DNA from: Mytilisepta virgata
Taxonomy: Eukaryota; Mollusca; Bivalvia; Mytilida; Mytilidae
DNA: 64,000 nt
NCBI GenBank assembly: GCA_028015205.1
Contig: CM051513.1
Location: forward strand, 46,504,841 to 46,568,840
Direction: 5' to 3'
Shown: piece after piece, positions 49,501 to 59,330 of the stretch
Position numbering within the stretch: the first letter of the stretch is position 1
How the letters are laid out: each line of letters starts with the position of its first letter
Translations under genes and position numbers: made by a program
The notes under the pieces: model-generated
The model's database searches: none
Told to the model about the DNA's origin: nothing
The model's input: the letters and a program-made list of their open reading frames with translations, nothing else

Positions 49501-52500
49501 GCAGCGTACTCCACCGAGATATATTTTATTAATCAAGGCTATCGTGGTAGCAATGTAGATAGAAACATCATAATTCATATGATAATTTTTTATGTTCAAT
49601 TACATTTGATGGAGGGAGAAACACAAGACATAAACATATATTTGATAGGTAGGTCTTCAAATGCTATTACAGGAGATTTCTTCAGTGTAAAAATAGTAAA
49701 TAATTGCTTTATAAAACATTGACTATGGACGTGTAGTGGATTAATGGAGCTCAACAAAAAGATCCTTCTAGTTCATCCAGAAGTGACGAATAAGGGGCCT
49801 TCTTGGTGGGGATAGCCAGATCATAACATGGAAGGCCTGATAGTGGATCATGGAGGATAACTCTTACTATACTTTCCAAAATGATTAGGCAAATGGCACT
49901 ACAGACAGTCTTGTTATAAATCTTCTCTTCTCAACTCGTGACAGTCAAAATTTGCTACCCTTTGTCTATCTTACAAATCAAATTTCCATGATATACTATA
50001 TTATTATATTGAACTCTTTCCTGAACTTAAGATGCTACCATATTTGCAACTGATCCTAAGCTAACAAATATCAAACAATCAACAAAACATTTATGTTTCA
50101 GGTTTGAATATGTACAAATGAAATAACCAACAGTGTACATGTAATGATGTGCATCAATCCACTCTAAAATGTCTGTGGGACCGTTTGTGTAAATTGTCCC
50201 AAGATATTTATTGCGCGAGCTTGCAAACAATTATTCTAATAGGAGGAGTATTCATACAATGATTCTTTTGCTGTATTGAAAAACATAGGTTTCGTCTGGT
50301 TAATACTGTACCTCACAGAGTGCGATATGGTCGAATACAATGCGTTTTACATCAATTATTAAAATATAAAATAATATATTTTATTGCATTCAATTAATTA
50401 TCCGAGAACTGATTCAAAAATAAAAATAAAAAACAAACAAAAAACAGACAATATTCTCTCTACCAATAACCTTGTTTATTTTGAGGTAGAAGAATGTACG
50501 ACAGATTTGTTGTTTCCTGATGTTAAATATAGACATTATTGACATAATTATACTAAAACTATTTTTCTACCGGAAAACAATATGATAATTAATAAGAAAT
50601 AAAAAAAAATACAAGGTAAAAACAACAAGGAAATAGTTGAATAAAGCACTTTTTGTGTTTTTTTTCTTATTTCGTCGTAAAAATAAGTATTAACCTAAAT
50701 TTATGTGATCGATTTTTATCATTCTTAAAATTTTATTTTCAGACCACGATCTGATTTTACTAATGAGAAACCAGAGTGAGTTATCTTTTCCTAACCAATG
50801 TACGTAAGGGAGATAATAAATTTGTCTCCCTTTTAGCCTCAGGACAAAAGGGAGAGAATTTAATTATCTCCCTTTCCTTCGTTGGTTAGGAAAAGATAAC
50901 TCACTCTGGTTCCTCATTACTAATATAAAACCTAACTGCAATTGAAAATCTTAAGATTTAAAATGACTACATATACTACATACTCCTGAAACTGATTCTT
51001 ATATGAAAAAATTGTAGCTTTACTATAATATTGTACATTCTAGATAACAATGACAGGGCTGAGAAGCTTTGAAACGGTACTAGATCGAATACAACGTCTA
51101 CAGTGATAACATATATGGCAGAGGAAAAACTAACGGAAATTAACCATCTGGTTAAACGTTGTTGCATCTTATGATAACAATAGTACGAAGAATAATTACG
51201 TAAAAGCCATGAAAATGAACAGTGAGAGTTTTAATAGAAACCGAGTAACCATGGCTGGAGAATCGCAGATCAAACCTCGTAATCACCGCTGGAGAATCTC
51301 AAATCAAACCGAGTAACCACCGCTGGAGTATCTCGAATCAAACAGAGTAACCACCTCTGGAGAATCTGCAATCAAACTGGATAGGCCCCACTAGAGAATC
51401 TCCAAACCCGAGTAAACATTGGTGGAGAATCTCAAATCGAACCGAGAACCACCGCTTGAGTATCTCTAATCAAACAGAGTAACCATCGCTGGAGGAGAAT
51501 CAAACCGGGCAGGCCCCACTGGTGAATCTCAAATCAAACCGGGTAACCACCGCTGGAGAATCTCAAATCAAACCTAGTAGCCACAGCTGGACAATATCAG
51601 ATCAAACCCGAGTAAACATTGCTGGAAAATTTCAAATCGAACCGAGAAACCATCGCTGGAGTATCTCTAAACAAACCAAGTAACCATCACTGGAGAATCT
51701 GAAATCAAACCTACTTACCACCACTGGAGAATCTCAAATCAATCAACTTAATTACAACTGTAAATATGTTGATGCAACCCAGGATTGTTGCTTTAAGAAA
51801 ATATAATCTCTTTTTAAAATTGAAATCTCCTAGACAAAGAGAATCACTGATTGATTGATAGTTTGCCGCTTGCTATACACCTAGGGGCGACTGTCATGTA
51901 CATTTTTATTTTAACAATACAATAAAAATAATCGGGAAATTAAGTTGTACGAGAGACAAAAATCAATGAATTTTTTATCTGCCACATTCTGTGTCTTGGT
52001 CACAGGTGACAAGAAAAGGTAAGGCAAATTAGAAAATATGACTACTGCGTGTCCCACATATTTCGACAACTGATTTCTTGATGAAAAAATCTAGTTTTTA
52101 TATCAGTTCTGTATATTTAGGTACATTTAGGTATGTCCTTAAAGTCACAAATTGTTAAACCTTTGAAAACAAATCTTGCACAGATTCAGCATATTTGTGT
52201 GTGGTGACGTCACATATTACGCAAAAATCAATGATTTGCCCGCAAAAATGGAAAATCAGCTGTTATGAAATATATGAGATATTTCAGCAGAGTAAAAGAC
52301 AATAATTAACAACGACTATTAATAACGAAAGGTTATTTAATGGTTCTTACTTTAATTTTTCAGAAGCATCTGAGATAACTTTGGAAACAAATCTTGCACA
52401 AATTCAGCAACGTCATGTTTGTTTGTGGTAACGTCATATATTACGCCAAAATCTCTTGCATATCTCTGTCCTTAGATGGTTTTTGTTTTACCCCTTTTGG

Positions 52501-55425
52501 TCATTTTGGTGTTTTTAATTTGCTCTTTGACCTTTCGGATTGCTATTTTGGTTTTCAACATTTTAGGTCTTGGGCACAACTGACGAGTCGTAAATCGACG
52601 AAATGTGCACATCTTGTGCATCAAAATTGGTATCAAAGAATCGGATTTGACTTAAATGATAAAGAAACATTTGAGGGATTCCCCCAAAACGACATGCAAT
52701 TTAAAATAACTCGCAGTTTTAGTAAGCAAACCCAGATAAGTTCAATTGGTCGAGTTAAAACCAATTGTGTCTGATTTCTTCATGTTTCACAATTTAATTC
52801 ATTAAGGACTGACTGTAATATCTTTTCAGTCTATAAAGAAATAACCTCAATCACGTGGTGCACACTAAATAACTCGCGTAGCGGTTTATTTGAAAGTGTG
52901 CATCGTGTGCATTGAGGTTATTTTGAATAGACTGAAAACAAAATTACTGTCAATTCTTATAATTTAATTCCAACGGTTTTTGTGACGTCTAAAACGTCGG
53001 GATTCCCTTTAAAGACGTCAAAGTTGAAACAAAATTTAATCTATGATATGATAGACGAAATGAATTGACCAATCAAATAACGCGTTACATCCAATATTAA
53101 ATTATTAAGAGATGTTTAAAATATATTGCAACAAAAGTCAAAATGTTGTACACAAATTGTACTTATTTTAACACTAAATGTTACAACATAAATACACATG
53201 TCTTTCTATGTCTTATCATTCCCTTCACATGAAAAGTGATTGATGCAAAATATTTTGTATATGTTTTATTGTTAATGTTTATATAAGATATTGATTTGTC
53301 CCAAAAAAGAAAATAATTCTCATGATCATGTCGTTTTGTGATCGATCGGCAGTGAATACATGATAAAAATGTTCAAGAATTCTTAAAAATTTCCATAAAA
53401 TAAACGAAGAATGTATGAAGTGCCGATGTTCTTTCAGAGGAAATTTGCTGCAAAAGTATAATCAGGTGATAATTAATGAATAAAATCAAACTTATCACGT
53501 TAGCAACAAGACTAGTAGCTGGAGCAGTCGAACGACAGCTAATCCCCTCTCCCGTATTTTCGTTTGTTTTAACGCAATGACCCGAAAGGAAAACTCATTC
53601 ATAAAATGTAAGTCAGGGTGATCCAATTTTTATACGGACCTTAGTTATTTTCCAAGACGCATCTACTTGTGAAATATTATACCTATATGACTTACAGTGT
53701 CTTCGAACTTGACCTTAACAAAAAAAACTTTACCCGAGTCATCCATACATAAAATGTGGTCAGGGCGATACAATTTTTATACAGACCTTCGTTCTTTTTG
53801 AAAACGCTTCAATTAATGAAATATTATACCTATCTGACTTACAGCGTCTCAGATCTGGACCTTTATAACGTCGCACGGACTGACGGGCGAACGGACAAGC
53901 CAAACGCTATATCTCCTCCCTAACTCCGTTGGTCGACAGAATAATAATCTATTAGTTGTATTATTTGAAGACTTCGGTATTAAATAATTCAACGAATTTA
54001 AATGACTTCTGTTTTCAATACCATAGGTCATTAAAATAATATCTAACTTTTTAGTTTAATTAGTTTAGTTGGGGTTTAACGCCGTTTTCAGCACATATGG
54101 CTATTTCGCGGCGACCAGTTTTTATTGGTGGAGGAAGCCGGAGTACCCGGAGAGAACCACCGACCATCGGTAGGAAAATTGACAATCCTTGTTAATTAAG
54201 ATCGGAGTCGAACACACCCCGCCACAGGTGAGATCAGAACTCACAAACCCAGCGTTGACAGGCTAGTGATCATTAGTAGTTATGACGAACTACCTGGACC
54301 ACTCGGCCACCGAAGCCTCACCTAAATTTTTAAATTCTTCAAATGATTGGATGGTAAACCATTCCAAACAAATGATTAACCCTTTAGACATAGAAAGGTG
54401 TATTTCATAATTAATAAGCAAAAGGCCAATGGATTAAATATTGTAGGCGTTTCATATGGTTCTTAATTTCAAAAGAGCTCAAATCTTATGAACTCTGATA
54501 AACATAAAATCGGAGAGCCAGACCAATTCCATGTGAATTCAACTTTGCTTAAAAATTACCACTTTTGTAAAGGCTATATATCGATACTTTAAGCATTACC
54601 CTGAATGGGTACCTTTTTCACACAATATACGTTTTAAGTTCGAGCCGAAAATAACTAGTTCAAATCCAATTGTCAATTTTTCTGGCAAAAAAGTAAATCT
54701 TTCAACATTTTAACTTGAAAATCTCAGGCATGTTCGCAAAAATGAATTACTGAAAAAAAGAGCTTTAATATTGCGTTTTTAAATTCAATGGTAGTATTTC
54801 ATTAAGAAGACATAAGGTACTTACTTTGAGAAGAAGCAATGACTGAAAATAAAATAAAATTTATATTAAAATAACTAAAACAAGTCCCAAAATTGAAAGA
54901 GATTGAAAGAGAAAGTCCGGCTGGTCAAACCGTATTTTATTAGCCTCGTCTGTTATATTTTCTTTTTTTTCATGAATAATTCGACATAAAAATAGATGCG
55001 CGCGATATAACCAAAACTTTCTACACACGTACGCTGTATCTCAATTTTTTAAAAATCATCTGCAAGAGGTGCTCAAAACGTGAAAAACGTTGTACAGCAG
55101 ATACAAAAGACCAAACACAACTAGCTATTTCAGTGAGAACTATTCCTAATTGGTTTCTACAAATAGCACAAAACAGAAAATATTTTCTATTGAGTATAGA
55201 ATTTATTATCGATCATGTCGGTTACTGATGTTTATTTTAGAATTTTTTTATCAAAATATCGGTGACTGATTGTAAGTTGCTTCTTGCTTTATTTTAAACC
55301 GGCGTCGTAATAAAAAAAAATTGATAAATGGTATTGTAATGATATTCATGCAATACTTAACCAACAATACAGAAACACTTACCAACTAATGAAAAACAGA
55401 ACAATATTTGACAACACAAATTCAT
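34488..55425 (-). CDS. Gene 2: secreted 122-residue protein split over 14 micro-exons
   Basis: Gene-level entry; the exons are listed separately. Start ATG at 55425-55423, stop TAA at 34490-34488. Fourteen exons total 369 nt spread over 20.9 kb. Exons are 12-43 nt, all introns are phase 1 and all internal exons are multiples of 3. The joined frame has no stop until the end. Residues 1-20 form a classical signal peptide: MNLCCQILFCFSLV, then V-IASSQ. The mature part of about 102 residues is polarised. All seven Arg lie in the N half (motifs YRVVPRV, RYIQSRR). The acidic residues lie from TIDLP onward, with PPDYYNPYEHL, DGYYPPAYGG and a VGWVYG terminus. There are eleven Tyr, and no Lys or Cys after the signal. 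I do not recognise the family. Extracellular structural or matrix use fits the composition but is inferred. Confidence 0.87.
35123..35140 (-). CDS. Gene 2 exon 13, 18 nt
   Basis: Acceptor TTTTTCATTCTACAG, donor GTGAGT. Encodes VDPDN after a split Ala. Confidence 0.83.
35560..35589 (-). CDS. Gene 2 exon 12, 30 nt
   Basis: Acceptor CTTTATTTCATTAG, donor GTAAGG. Encodes VGGGMTPMY after a split Gly. Confidence 0.85.
36175..36195 (-). CDS. Gene 2 exon 11, 21 nt
   Basis: Acceptor ATATTTTATTAG, donor GTGAGT. Encodes YYPPAY. Confidence 0.83.
36589..36600 (-). CDS. Gene 2 exon 10, 12 nt
   Basis: Acceptor TTTAAATTTAG, donor GTAAGT. Encodes split Ala, DVD, split Gly. Smallest exon of the gene. Confidence 0.8.
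36680..36850 (-). repeat. Family A dispersed repeat in gene 2 intron
   Basis: GATGCACAAGATGTACACAT, then TTACGACTCATCAG. Inverted relative to 26220-26470. Confidence 0.7.
37030..37050 (-). CDS. Gene 2 exon 9, 21 nt
   Basis: Acceptor TTTTTTTTCAG, donor GTAAGT. Encodes NPYEHL. The 4.1-kb intron before it (in transcript order) contains the 56-bp minisatellite. Confidence 0.85.
   Translation of the reverse strand: MTRTST
37570..39950. repeat. 56-bp minisatellite, about 42 copies, in gene 2 intron
   Basis: Unit core GGATATATGGATCCTAGGGA, followed by TATGGTTAATTTATATGAGA and TCCATCATCAGCACTC. Each unit holds overlapping palindromes GGATCC and CCTAGG. Variants (GATAAATCATCAG, TTTGTATGAGATCCATAAGC, TGCTTAATTTA) recur at intervals, giving a higher-order pattern. 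Decayed units continue to about 40610, interrupted by the SINE at 40095-40368. Confidence 0.92.
40095..40368 (+). mobile_element. SINE-like family B copy inserted in the 56-bp satellite
   Basis: Plus-orientation copy ending GGACGTTAAGCAAACAACAA. It is flanked by ACATATGG direct repeats (40087-40094 and 40369-40376), and degenerate satellite units continue on both sides, so it inserted into the array. Confidence 0.7.
40377..40610. repeat. Degenerate continuation of the 56-bp satellite
   Basis: Units with ATGGATCCTAGGGA and ATCCATCATCAGCAC persist at lower identity on the far side of the SINE, showing an old array edge. Confidence 0.75.
40820..40925. repeat. Short palindromic cluster
   Basis: TTGCCCCACGGGGCAATAAC and GGGCAGATAACATGTTATCT plus GCCC are two perfect short palindromes side by side. 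Probably a foldback element end. Confidence 0.55.
41127..41150 (-). CDS. Gene 2 exon 8, 24 nt
   Basis: Acceptor AATTATTTTCAG, donor GTAAGT. Encodes SIDPPDY, then a split Tyr (T|AT) completed by exon 9. Confidence 0.85.
41428..41463 (-). CDS. Gene 2 exon 7, 36 nt
   Basis: Acceptor ATGATTATTGTAG, donor GTATGT. Encodes HAGRAPVIIAG after a split Gly. Confidence 0.85.
41766..42323. mobile_element. Candidate MITE with 19-bp perfect inverted ends
   Basis: CTGTCTGGACACCTCAGTT at 41766-41784 is repeated inverted at 42305-42323. The 558-bp interior has no coding potential that I can see. Intronic in gene 2. Confidence 0.6.
42449..42594. mobile_element. Palindromic hairpin element
   Basis: Arms AATAATGTTGTGTTTAGTAT and TACTAAACACAAAATTATT meet at CCCCAAGTGGGG. 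Imperfect arms of about 65 bp; a foldback MITE-like repeat. Confidence 0.7.
42880..42945. repeat. Short tandem duplication
   Basis: GTCTACAAGCCTATATA with (A/G)ATCxTAGCCTAC occurs twice in a row. Lies 130 bp from gene 2 exon 6. Confidence 0.6.
43079..43105 (-). CDS. Gene 2 exon 6, 27 nt
   Basis: Acceptor AAACTTTATTTAG, donor GTAAGC. Encodes LPLNFGPF after a split Asp. Confidence 0.82.
43340..43564 (+). mobile_element. Penelope-type 3' region plus family C repeat
   Basis: Starts with GAAGCTTACCCTCCCGGAGC, as after Penelope reverse transcriptases. It continues into GGTGGGGTCCATGTTGTTCA and ends ATTTCTTGACTTTAC. The latter part recurs at 18555-18707 (+) and 31700-31860 (-). Confidence 0.6.
44415..44441 (-). 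CDS. Gene 2 exon 5, 27 nt
   Basis: Acceptor TTACAACATAG, donor GTAAGA. Encodes GFSPYPTI after a split Ala. Confidence 0.8.
45372..45407 (-). CDS. Gene 2 exon 4, 36 nt
   Basis: Acceptor TTATTTTTGCAG, donor GTAGGT. Encodes RYIQSRRSPSF. A second GT 4 nt downstream (GTATAT) would break phase; the GTAGGT site keeps phase 1. Confidence 0.82.
45511..45607. repeat. 49-bp tandem duplication
   Basis: TAATGCACTTAACAAAGATC plus TATGGACAAAAGGATTG occurs twice, 49 bp apart, with one or two differences. Young duplication near gene 2 exon 4. Confidence 0.75.
45740..46650. repeat. Tandemly arranged dispersed repeat
   Basis: Repeated blocks of AAATGTAGGTCATAGCGACC, AGAGGACTGTAGTGGTGAAT, TTTCTGAGAAATGAACCTAA and CGCAAAACTTAACC, at about 110-120 bp spacing. 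The block ends GACGTACGGACGTACCGACG plus GACGG. A related copy is at 53575-53900. Confidence 0.65.
47120..47690. repeat. 21-bp minisatellite with two unit types, open on both strands
   Basis: About 27 units of two kinds: GATCTTACACGGGTATCGTC (+C) and GATCTAACACAGGTAATGAC (+C), in runs such as A-B-A-A-B. Because 21 is a multiple of 3 and no stop falls in the unit, it leaves 220-codon frames on both strands and a third frame (repeats like DLTRVSS). Intronic in gene 2 (45407-47966), so not taken as coding. Confidence 0.9.
47966..48001 (-). CDS. Gene 2 exon 3, 36 nt
   Basis: Acceptor ATTTTCATTTCAG, donor GTAAGT. Encodes VSYRVVPRVAA. The upstream intron is 6.8 kb. Confidence 0.87.
48333..48650 (-). 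repeat. Family A dispersed repeat, longest copy
   Basis: GATGCACAAGATGTGCACAT through GGGAGATACTCCTTAGTTTT to AGCATCGACTCAGTGG. The fullest copy, about 320 bp, in the 6.8-kb intron of gene 2. Confidence 0.7.
48771..49161 (+). repeat. Family F dispersed repeat in gene 2 intron
   Basis: Same orientation on the window as 20409-20782, about 80-90% alike by eye. Present in introns of both micro-exon genes. Confidence 0.75.
50761..50919. mobile_element. MITE with long terminal inverted repeats, 159 bp
   Basis: Left TAATGAGAAACCAGAGTGAG, right CTCACTCTGGTTCCTCATTA; the arms continue through TTATCTTTTCCTAACCAA and an inner GGGAGATAAT/ATTATCTCCC. Almost the whole element is one hairpin. TTAC/TTAC-like flanks are ambiguous. 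Confidence 0.75.
51238..51750. repeat. About 34-bp minisatellite, around 15 diverged copies
   Basis: Unit core ACCGCTGGAGAATCTCAAAT followed by CAAACCGAGTAACC. Copies vary (CACTGG, AACATTGCTGG, GGATAGGCCCC). Older and more diverged than the 56-bp array. Intronic in gene 2. Confidence 0.8.
52445..52638 (+). repeat. Family A dispersed repeat in gene 2 intron
   Basis: CGACGAAATGTGCACATCTT, GTGCATCAAAATTGGTATC. The 126-codon open frame across it runs through repeat sequence and is not taken as a gene. Confidence 0.7.
52811..52952. mobile_element. Foldback MITE-like element
   Basis: Arms GACTGTAATATCTTTTCAGT and ACTGAAAACAAAATTACTGT (+C), then AATAACCTCAAT/ATTGAGGTTATT inside; loop near TAACTCGCGTAGCGG. 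Confidence 0.7.
53575..53900. repeat. Dispersed repeat related to 45740-46650
   Basis: Two diverged units with TCATAAAATGTAAGTCAGGG / CATAAAATGTGGTCAGGGCG, ending at ACGTCGCACGGACTGACGGG. Confidence 0.55.
54066..54319 (-). mobile_element. tRNA-derived SINE, second copy
   Basis: On the minus strand: GGTGGCCGAGTGGTCCAGGT, GTGAGTTCTGATCTCACC (B box mutated), then CGGGTACTCCGGCTTCCTCC and CGGCGTTAAACCCC. It lacks the inverted insertion near box A seen in the first copy. Confidence 0.8.
54825..54842 (-). CDS. Gene 2 exon 2, 18 nt
   Basis: Acceptor TTTATTTTCAG, donor GTAAGT. Encodes IASSQ after a split Val, completing the signal peptide (likely cleavage around SSQ-R). Confidence 0.85.
55383..55425 (-). 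CDS. Gene 2 exon 1, start and signal peptide
   Basis: Encodes MNLCCQILFCFSLV and the first base of the next codon. Donor GTAAGT (ACTTAC on + at 55377-55382). Hydrophobic core of a signal peptide; the c-region comes from exon 2. An ATTAG-type acceptor 3 nt before the donor would leave a 3-nt exon, but the open frame back to ATG makes this exon the better call. Confidence 0.85.
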
Positions 55426-55498
55426 TGTTCCAAGTAATTATAAAATCCTTAACTAAGTTTCTGTTATTTCTTTTACCGTTTCTGAAAAGAAGAGACAC

Positions 55499-55525
55499 AT
55501 ATATTTATATATTTATATATGTGTT
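55499..55525 (-). promoter_or_regulatory. Possible TATA-like region upstream of gene 2
   Basis: A run of TATATAAATATA-type sequence lies 75-100 nt before the gene 2 ATG on the minus strand. The position suits a core promoter, but the region is AT-rich throughout, so support is weak. Confidence 0.25.
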
Positions 55526-57629
55526 GACAAACGTCACGGTATTGGGCACGTTTGATGGGATAATTGGCATGTAACGTAATCAAACAACATTGACAAACCA
55601 TCAATCGTAAATTTATAGATTTTCCCACTATATCTTACAAAGTGATTGAACTAATTTAATTGTTTCTGAATGAGACTCAAAGGTTGTTTTATTCGTATTA
55701 TATTTTCAACCTTTCCTTAGCTGTGCCTCATTATGTATTGCTCTTATCAATAATTGCTTACGTATTACGCGATACTATTTGTACATCTGGTATTTATATT
55801 AAACGGACAAAGTAATTTAATGACAATTATTGATGGTAATAAAATAAAATTTCTGTCACACAACAAATTGCGACTTATAATTGTGCCACATTTCTGTACC
55901 CACTGTCTTATAGACATTTATATACCATTCACTATACCCAAAAAAATTAACAAACCTTTAGTTCGTATAGTTTGGAAATGATATGAATTTGGGAAAATTT
56001 GGGAAAAAATGTACTGTGAAATTTCTTAACATATAATGTTTCACCTTAAATTAATCAGGCTCGCCATTATAGCTGCAAATTATCAAAATAATTTCAACTT
56101 AATATACCAAAAGGGCCGTACAGCTAAGATAACGTCAACTAAATGTATGCTTGAGCGATTCGTTATCTTACTTTTAAATCATTATGAAACTTAAAAAAAC
56201 TACGAACTGCTGCAATCATACCCCGGGGGGGGGGGGGAGCACATTGTCAAAAAGTTGACAGGTGGGTTCTTCCTGCACATTTGAACCCCGACCCCTTTCC
56301 AGAAAAAAAAATTAACCATGTTACAAACCCCATTACAGGCAATCTGTGTCTAAAATAATACCCCCTTTTAACCACCATCAAAATCTAGCACATTGGCATC
56401 CAGATTTGGCTTCAACTACTTGTCTTATGTTTGTTTTCCCCATGTATGTGTGTAAGTTTCTTTTTTTTAAATGTGATTGTGCCTGAAAGTCGTTCAAATT
56501 ATAACCTCGTTCCAGATGTTCTTGACATATAACCCCGTTCCAGATAGTCACATATTACCCCTTTGTAGAAAAGAGAAACAAAATACAATCGTTTTGCGAA
56601 AAAACGATCCAATTTGTCAGAACATACCTAGCACCTCATATATGGTAAGTCCCCTCCAACCCCCGAAAATCATACTAGCTCTCTCAAAAGCTAAGTACAC
56701 TTTTCAGCTTAGTTTCGTATGTATTCCCCTTAATTTATATTTATATTTGTACTCACAAGGAATATTTAAATTCATTGCATTATTTTTTACAGAGAATTTT
56801 AATGTGGGGACTTTCGTTTGGTACTCAGTGGGAGCTCAGATACCAAATTATCTGTGTTAGCTAATGGAGCGTTACATAATATTTAATTAAATTTCACAAT
56901 TTATGAACAGGGCCTGTAGTGCAAAAATATCAAATACGGAAATAAAAAAAAATGAAACATAAATTCCCTTAAAATATCCCACTTTCAGCATAACAAATAT
57001 ATTGGTTGTTGTCTATGCTTTCGGTTCAATTAAACTTTATGATAACTATAGCATGTTTCATGATTAAAAAGATAGAAAAGAAAGTGATAGGGCTACAAAA
57101 ATGAAGTACGATATAATGGTAGCATATCTAAAATCAAATATCGATGACCATACAGGTTGAAAAAACACCTTTCATGCGGTTGGTCAAAATCTAGTGAGTG
57201 CTACCGGAGTCATTAACCAGGATATCGTTATAAAACAAAGGTCAAAATGATAAAAAAAAACATGGCAAATCCATTATACAATTCCATTACTACATCTATT
57301 GTGGTGTACAAAAACTTTTATGGGTCATATTGTAAAGGGGTTGTCTTCTTTATAACATATATCATATGTAAGATCGTATTAGTTAAATAGAGTGATCTAT
57401 GTTAATTTATGACCTAGACTGTGGAAATTATACTGTGACAAAAACACGATTACGAACTATTAAAAAACAATACATATATTGGTAAAATGTACAGTACTGG
57501 ATAGATTTCGACTATATGGTTACAAGGGAGAACTGATATTGGTATCCAACACTTCTATTTCATTTCTTGTTATCTATTTCATTTTTTTTTGTTTCACATA
57601 GAATCTTTTTTTTTATTTGCAATTTATAA

Positions 57630-57790
57630 ACTGTAACATAAGCATAGTAACAACCTAAAGTAACATGGGCACATTAACAACAAACAGTAACATGGGCACA
57701 TTGACAATAAACTGTAACATGGACACATTAACAACAAACTGTAACATGGACACATTAACAACAAACAGTAACATGAGCACATTAACAATT
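57630..57790. repeat. 27-bp tandem repeat, about 5 copies
   Basis: Unit AACTGTAACATGGACACATT plus AACAACA. Lies 2.2 kb upstream of gene 2. The cysteine-rich open frame across it is a repeat artefact. Confidence 0.75.
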
Positions 57791-57879
57791 TATAATTTTT
57801 CATTACAAAAACCAATTTGTAGTCAGTAATAGATAAAATGAAAGAGTTGTAACCTTAGTCCTTACTAAGCTCCTGTCTA

Positions 57880-58500
57880 TAGACATTTTTGATAGGTCCA
57901 AAATTTAACATCCAGTTTTGGAGATAGTAAAAGATGTAAGTTGGCATGGTTAAACAGGAAGTAGATACGACACAGATACAAAAATTGGTGATACCATTTA
58001 TAAAATATGTATGGCTTATAGTTGCTGAACATTTTTGACCAAAAATGATGAAAATGAGGGTAGTATCATTAAACAGGAAGTAGATGTGCCATTGGTAAAA
58101 AATGGTACCCATCAATCAACTCATCATAGTCATGTTTCACACCATTTGAGAAATTGCAACTAAAAATTTCCATAGTCAATGTGGGGAAAAATGTAAGGGA
58201 ATCTTGTTTAACCGGAAGTAGATGTAATATAGGTACACAATCCTTACTCACTTTACAACTCTCCATGTTGATGCTTCATACCAACTTTGAAATAGTTGTG
58301 GCCTGCAGTTCCTGAGAATTTTACGACCAAAAATTTCCATAGGCCGTATGGTGAAAAATATAAGGCGGCCGGAGGTTGATGGGCCACAGGTCAAAATCTG
58401 TACAAATCATCATTGTCATGCTTCTCATCGAGTGTGAATTATTTGTGGCCTGTAGGTCATGTAGGTGCTGCGAATTTTGTTATAATATCAAAACAAATTT
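57880..58500. repeat. Diverged repeat block
   Basis: The motif TTAAACAGGAAGTAGATG recurs (57950, 58070, 58208) with accompanying CAAAAATTTCCATAG blocks at about 130-bp spacing. Confidence 0.5.
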
Positions 58501-58984
58501 AATATTATATAAAAATACTGACATAATTAAAATATGATAAGGTTTACCCCATAAATCTACCTGTGCAGTGTGAATGTTATAAATTAATTTGGGGAAAAAG
58601 AACATTTTTGTTAATTATTGGATAGTTCTTTTAATATTACCTTTATAATCAATTACAGTACCCCTAAAATATATTCTGTTAAAAAACTTTCCAAACAGAA
58701 GGACAAATATAAAAAAAAATTTGACAAGCGTCCTCCTTCATATTCGTAAATCTATCATAGGATACAACTTATAGTCGATGTGGGCGGAAAATAGACTAGC
58801 AAATTTTATGATAAGTTAATTTGTCAATAAAGATGTTGTCACTGCTTGGTCGTGCTGACTGAAAATAGATAAAATATGTTATTCACATTGTTATTTGTCA
58901 ATCTAAGACACACTACCGTGCACAGTCACGTGATAGTGGGATATAATGTAATATCAACATGACACGTTTCTATGGAGGGGGGTC

Positions 58985-59330
58985 ACGGCCACCATTCTAA
59001 GTTCTAAGTTTTTGAATTATAAGTTCTAAGTTCTAAATTTTATATTCCAAATCCCATATTCTATATTCTAATTTCGTTATTCTTAATTTTGTATTCTTAA
59101 ACTTGTTAATTCTAATGTCCGTTTTGCAATTTGCATTATGCTTACCAGTAAATTAAAACTTCTATAATTCATAATGTTGCATGTTTAAAATTATATTTTT
59201 ATAACTTCCTAATTCTATGTTTCCAAATTAGTTAATTTTGATTTTCCGAATTCCAAATTTTATTTTCTTATTTCAAACTTTTAACTTCTAACTTCTGTTT
59301 TAATATTTGAAACTAAGTAATATTATAGTA
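58985..59330. repeat. Low-complexity TTCTAA-rich tract
   Basis: Short degenerate repeats of TTCTAAGTTCTAA and TATTCTAATTTC. Simple-sequence decay; no gene. Confidence 0.6.

Noticed and set aside
52394..52774. 126-codon open frame
   Set aside because: Overlaps the family A dispersed repeat, whose other copies also give spurious frames (26328-26609, 34273-34503).
55383..55385. A 3-nt exon of gene 2
   Set aside because: TTTTTCATTAG just upstream looks like an acceptor, but the open frame continues back to an ATG with a signal-peptide sequence, which is simpler.
56477..56860. 127-codon open frame on the plus strand
   Set aside because: No recognisable domain, C/T-rich low-complexity context, no splice context and no second copy to test; not supportable as a gene.
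57624..57815. Cysteine-rich small secreted peptide on the minus strand
   Set aside because: The Cys pattern is the translation of a 27-bp tandem repeat, not a disulfide framework.
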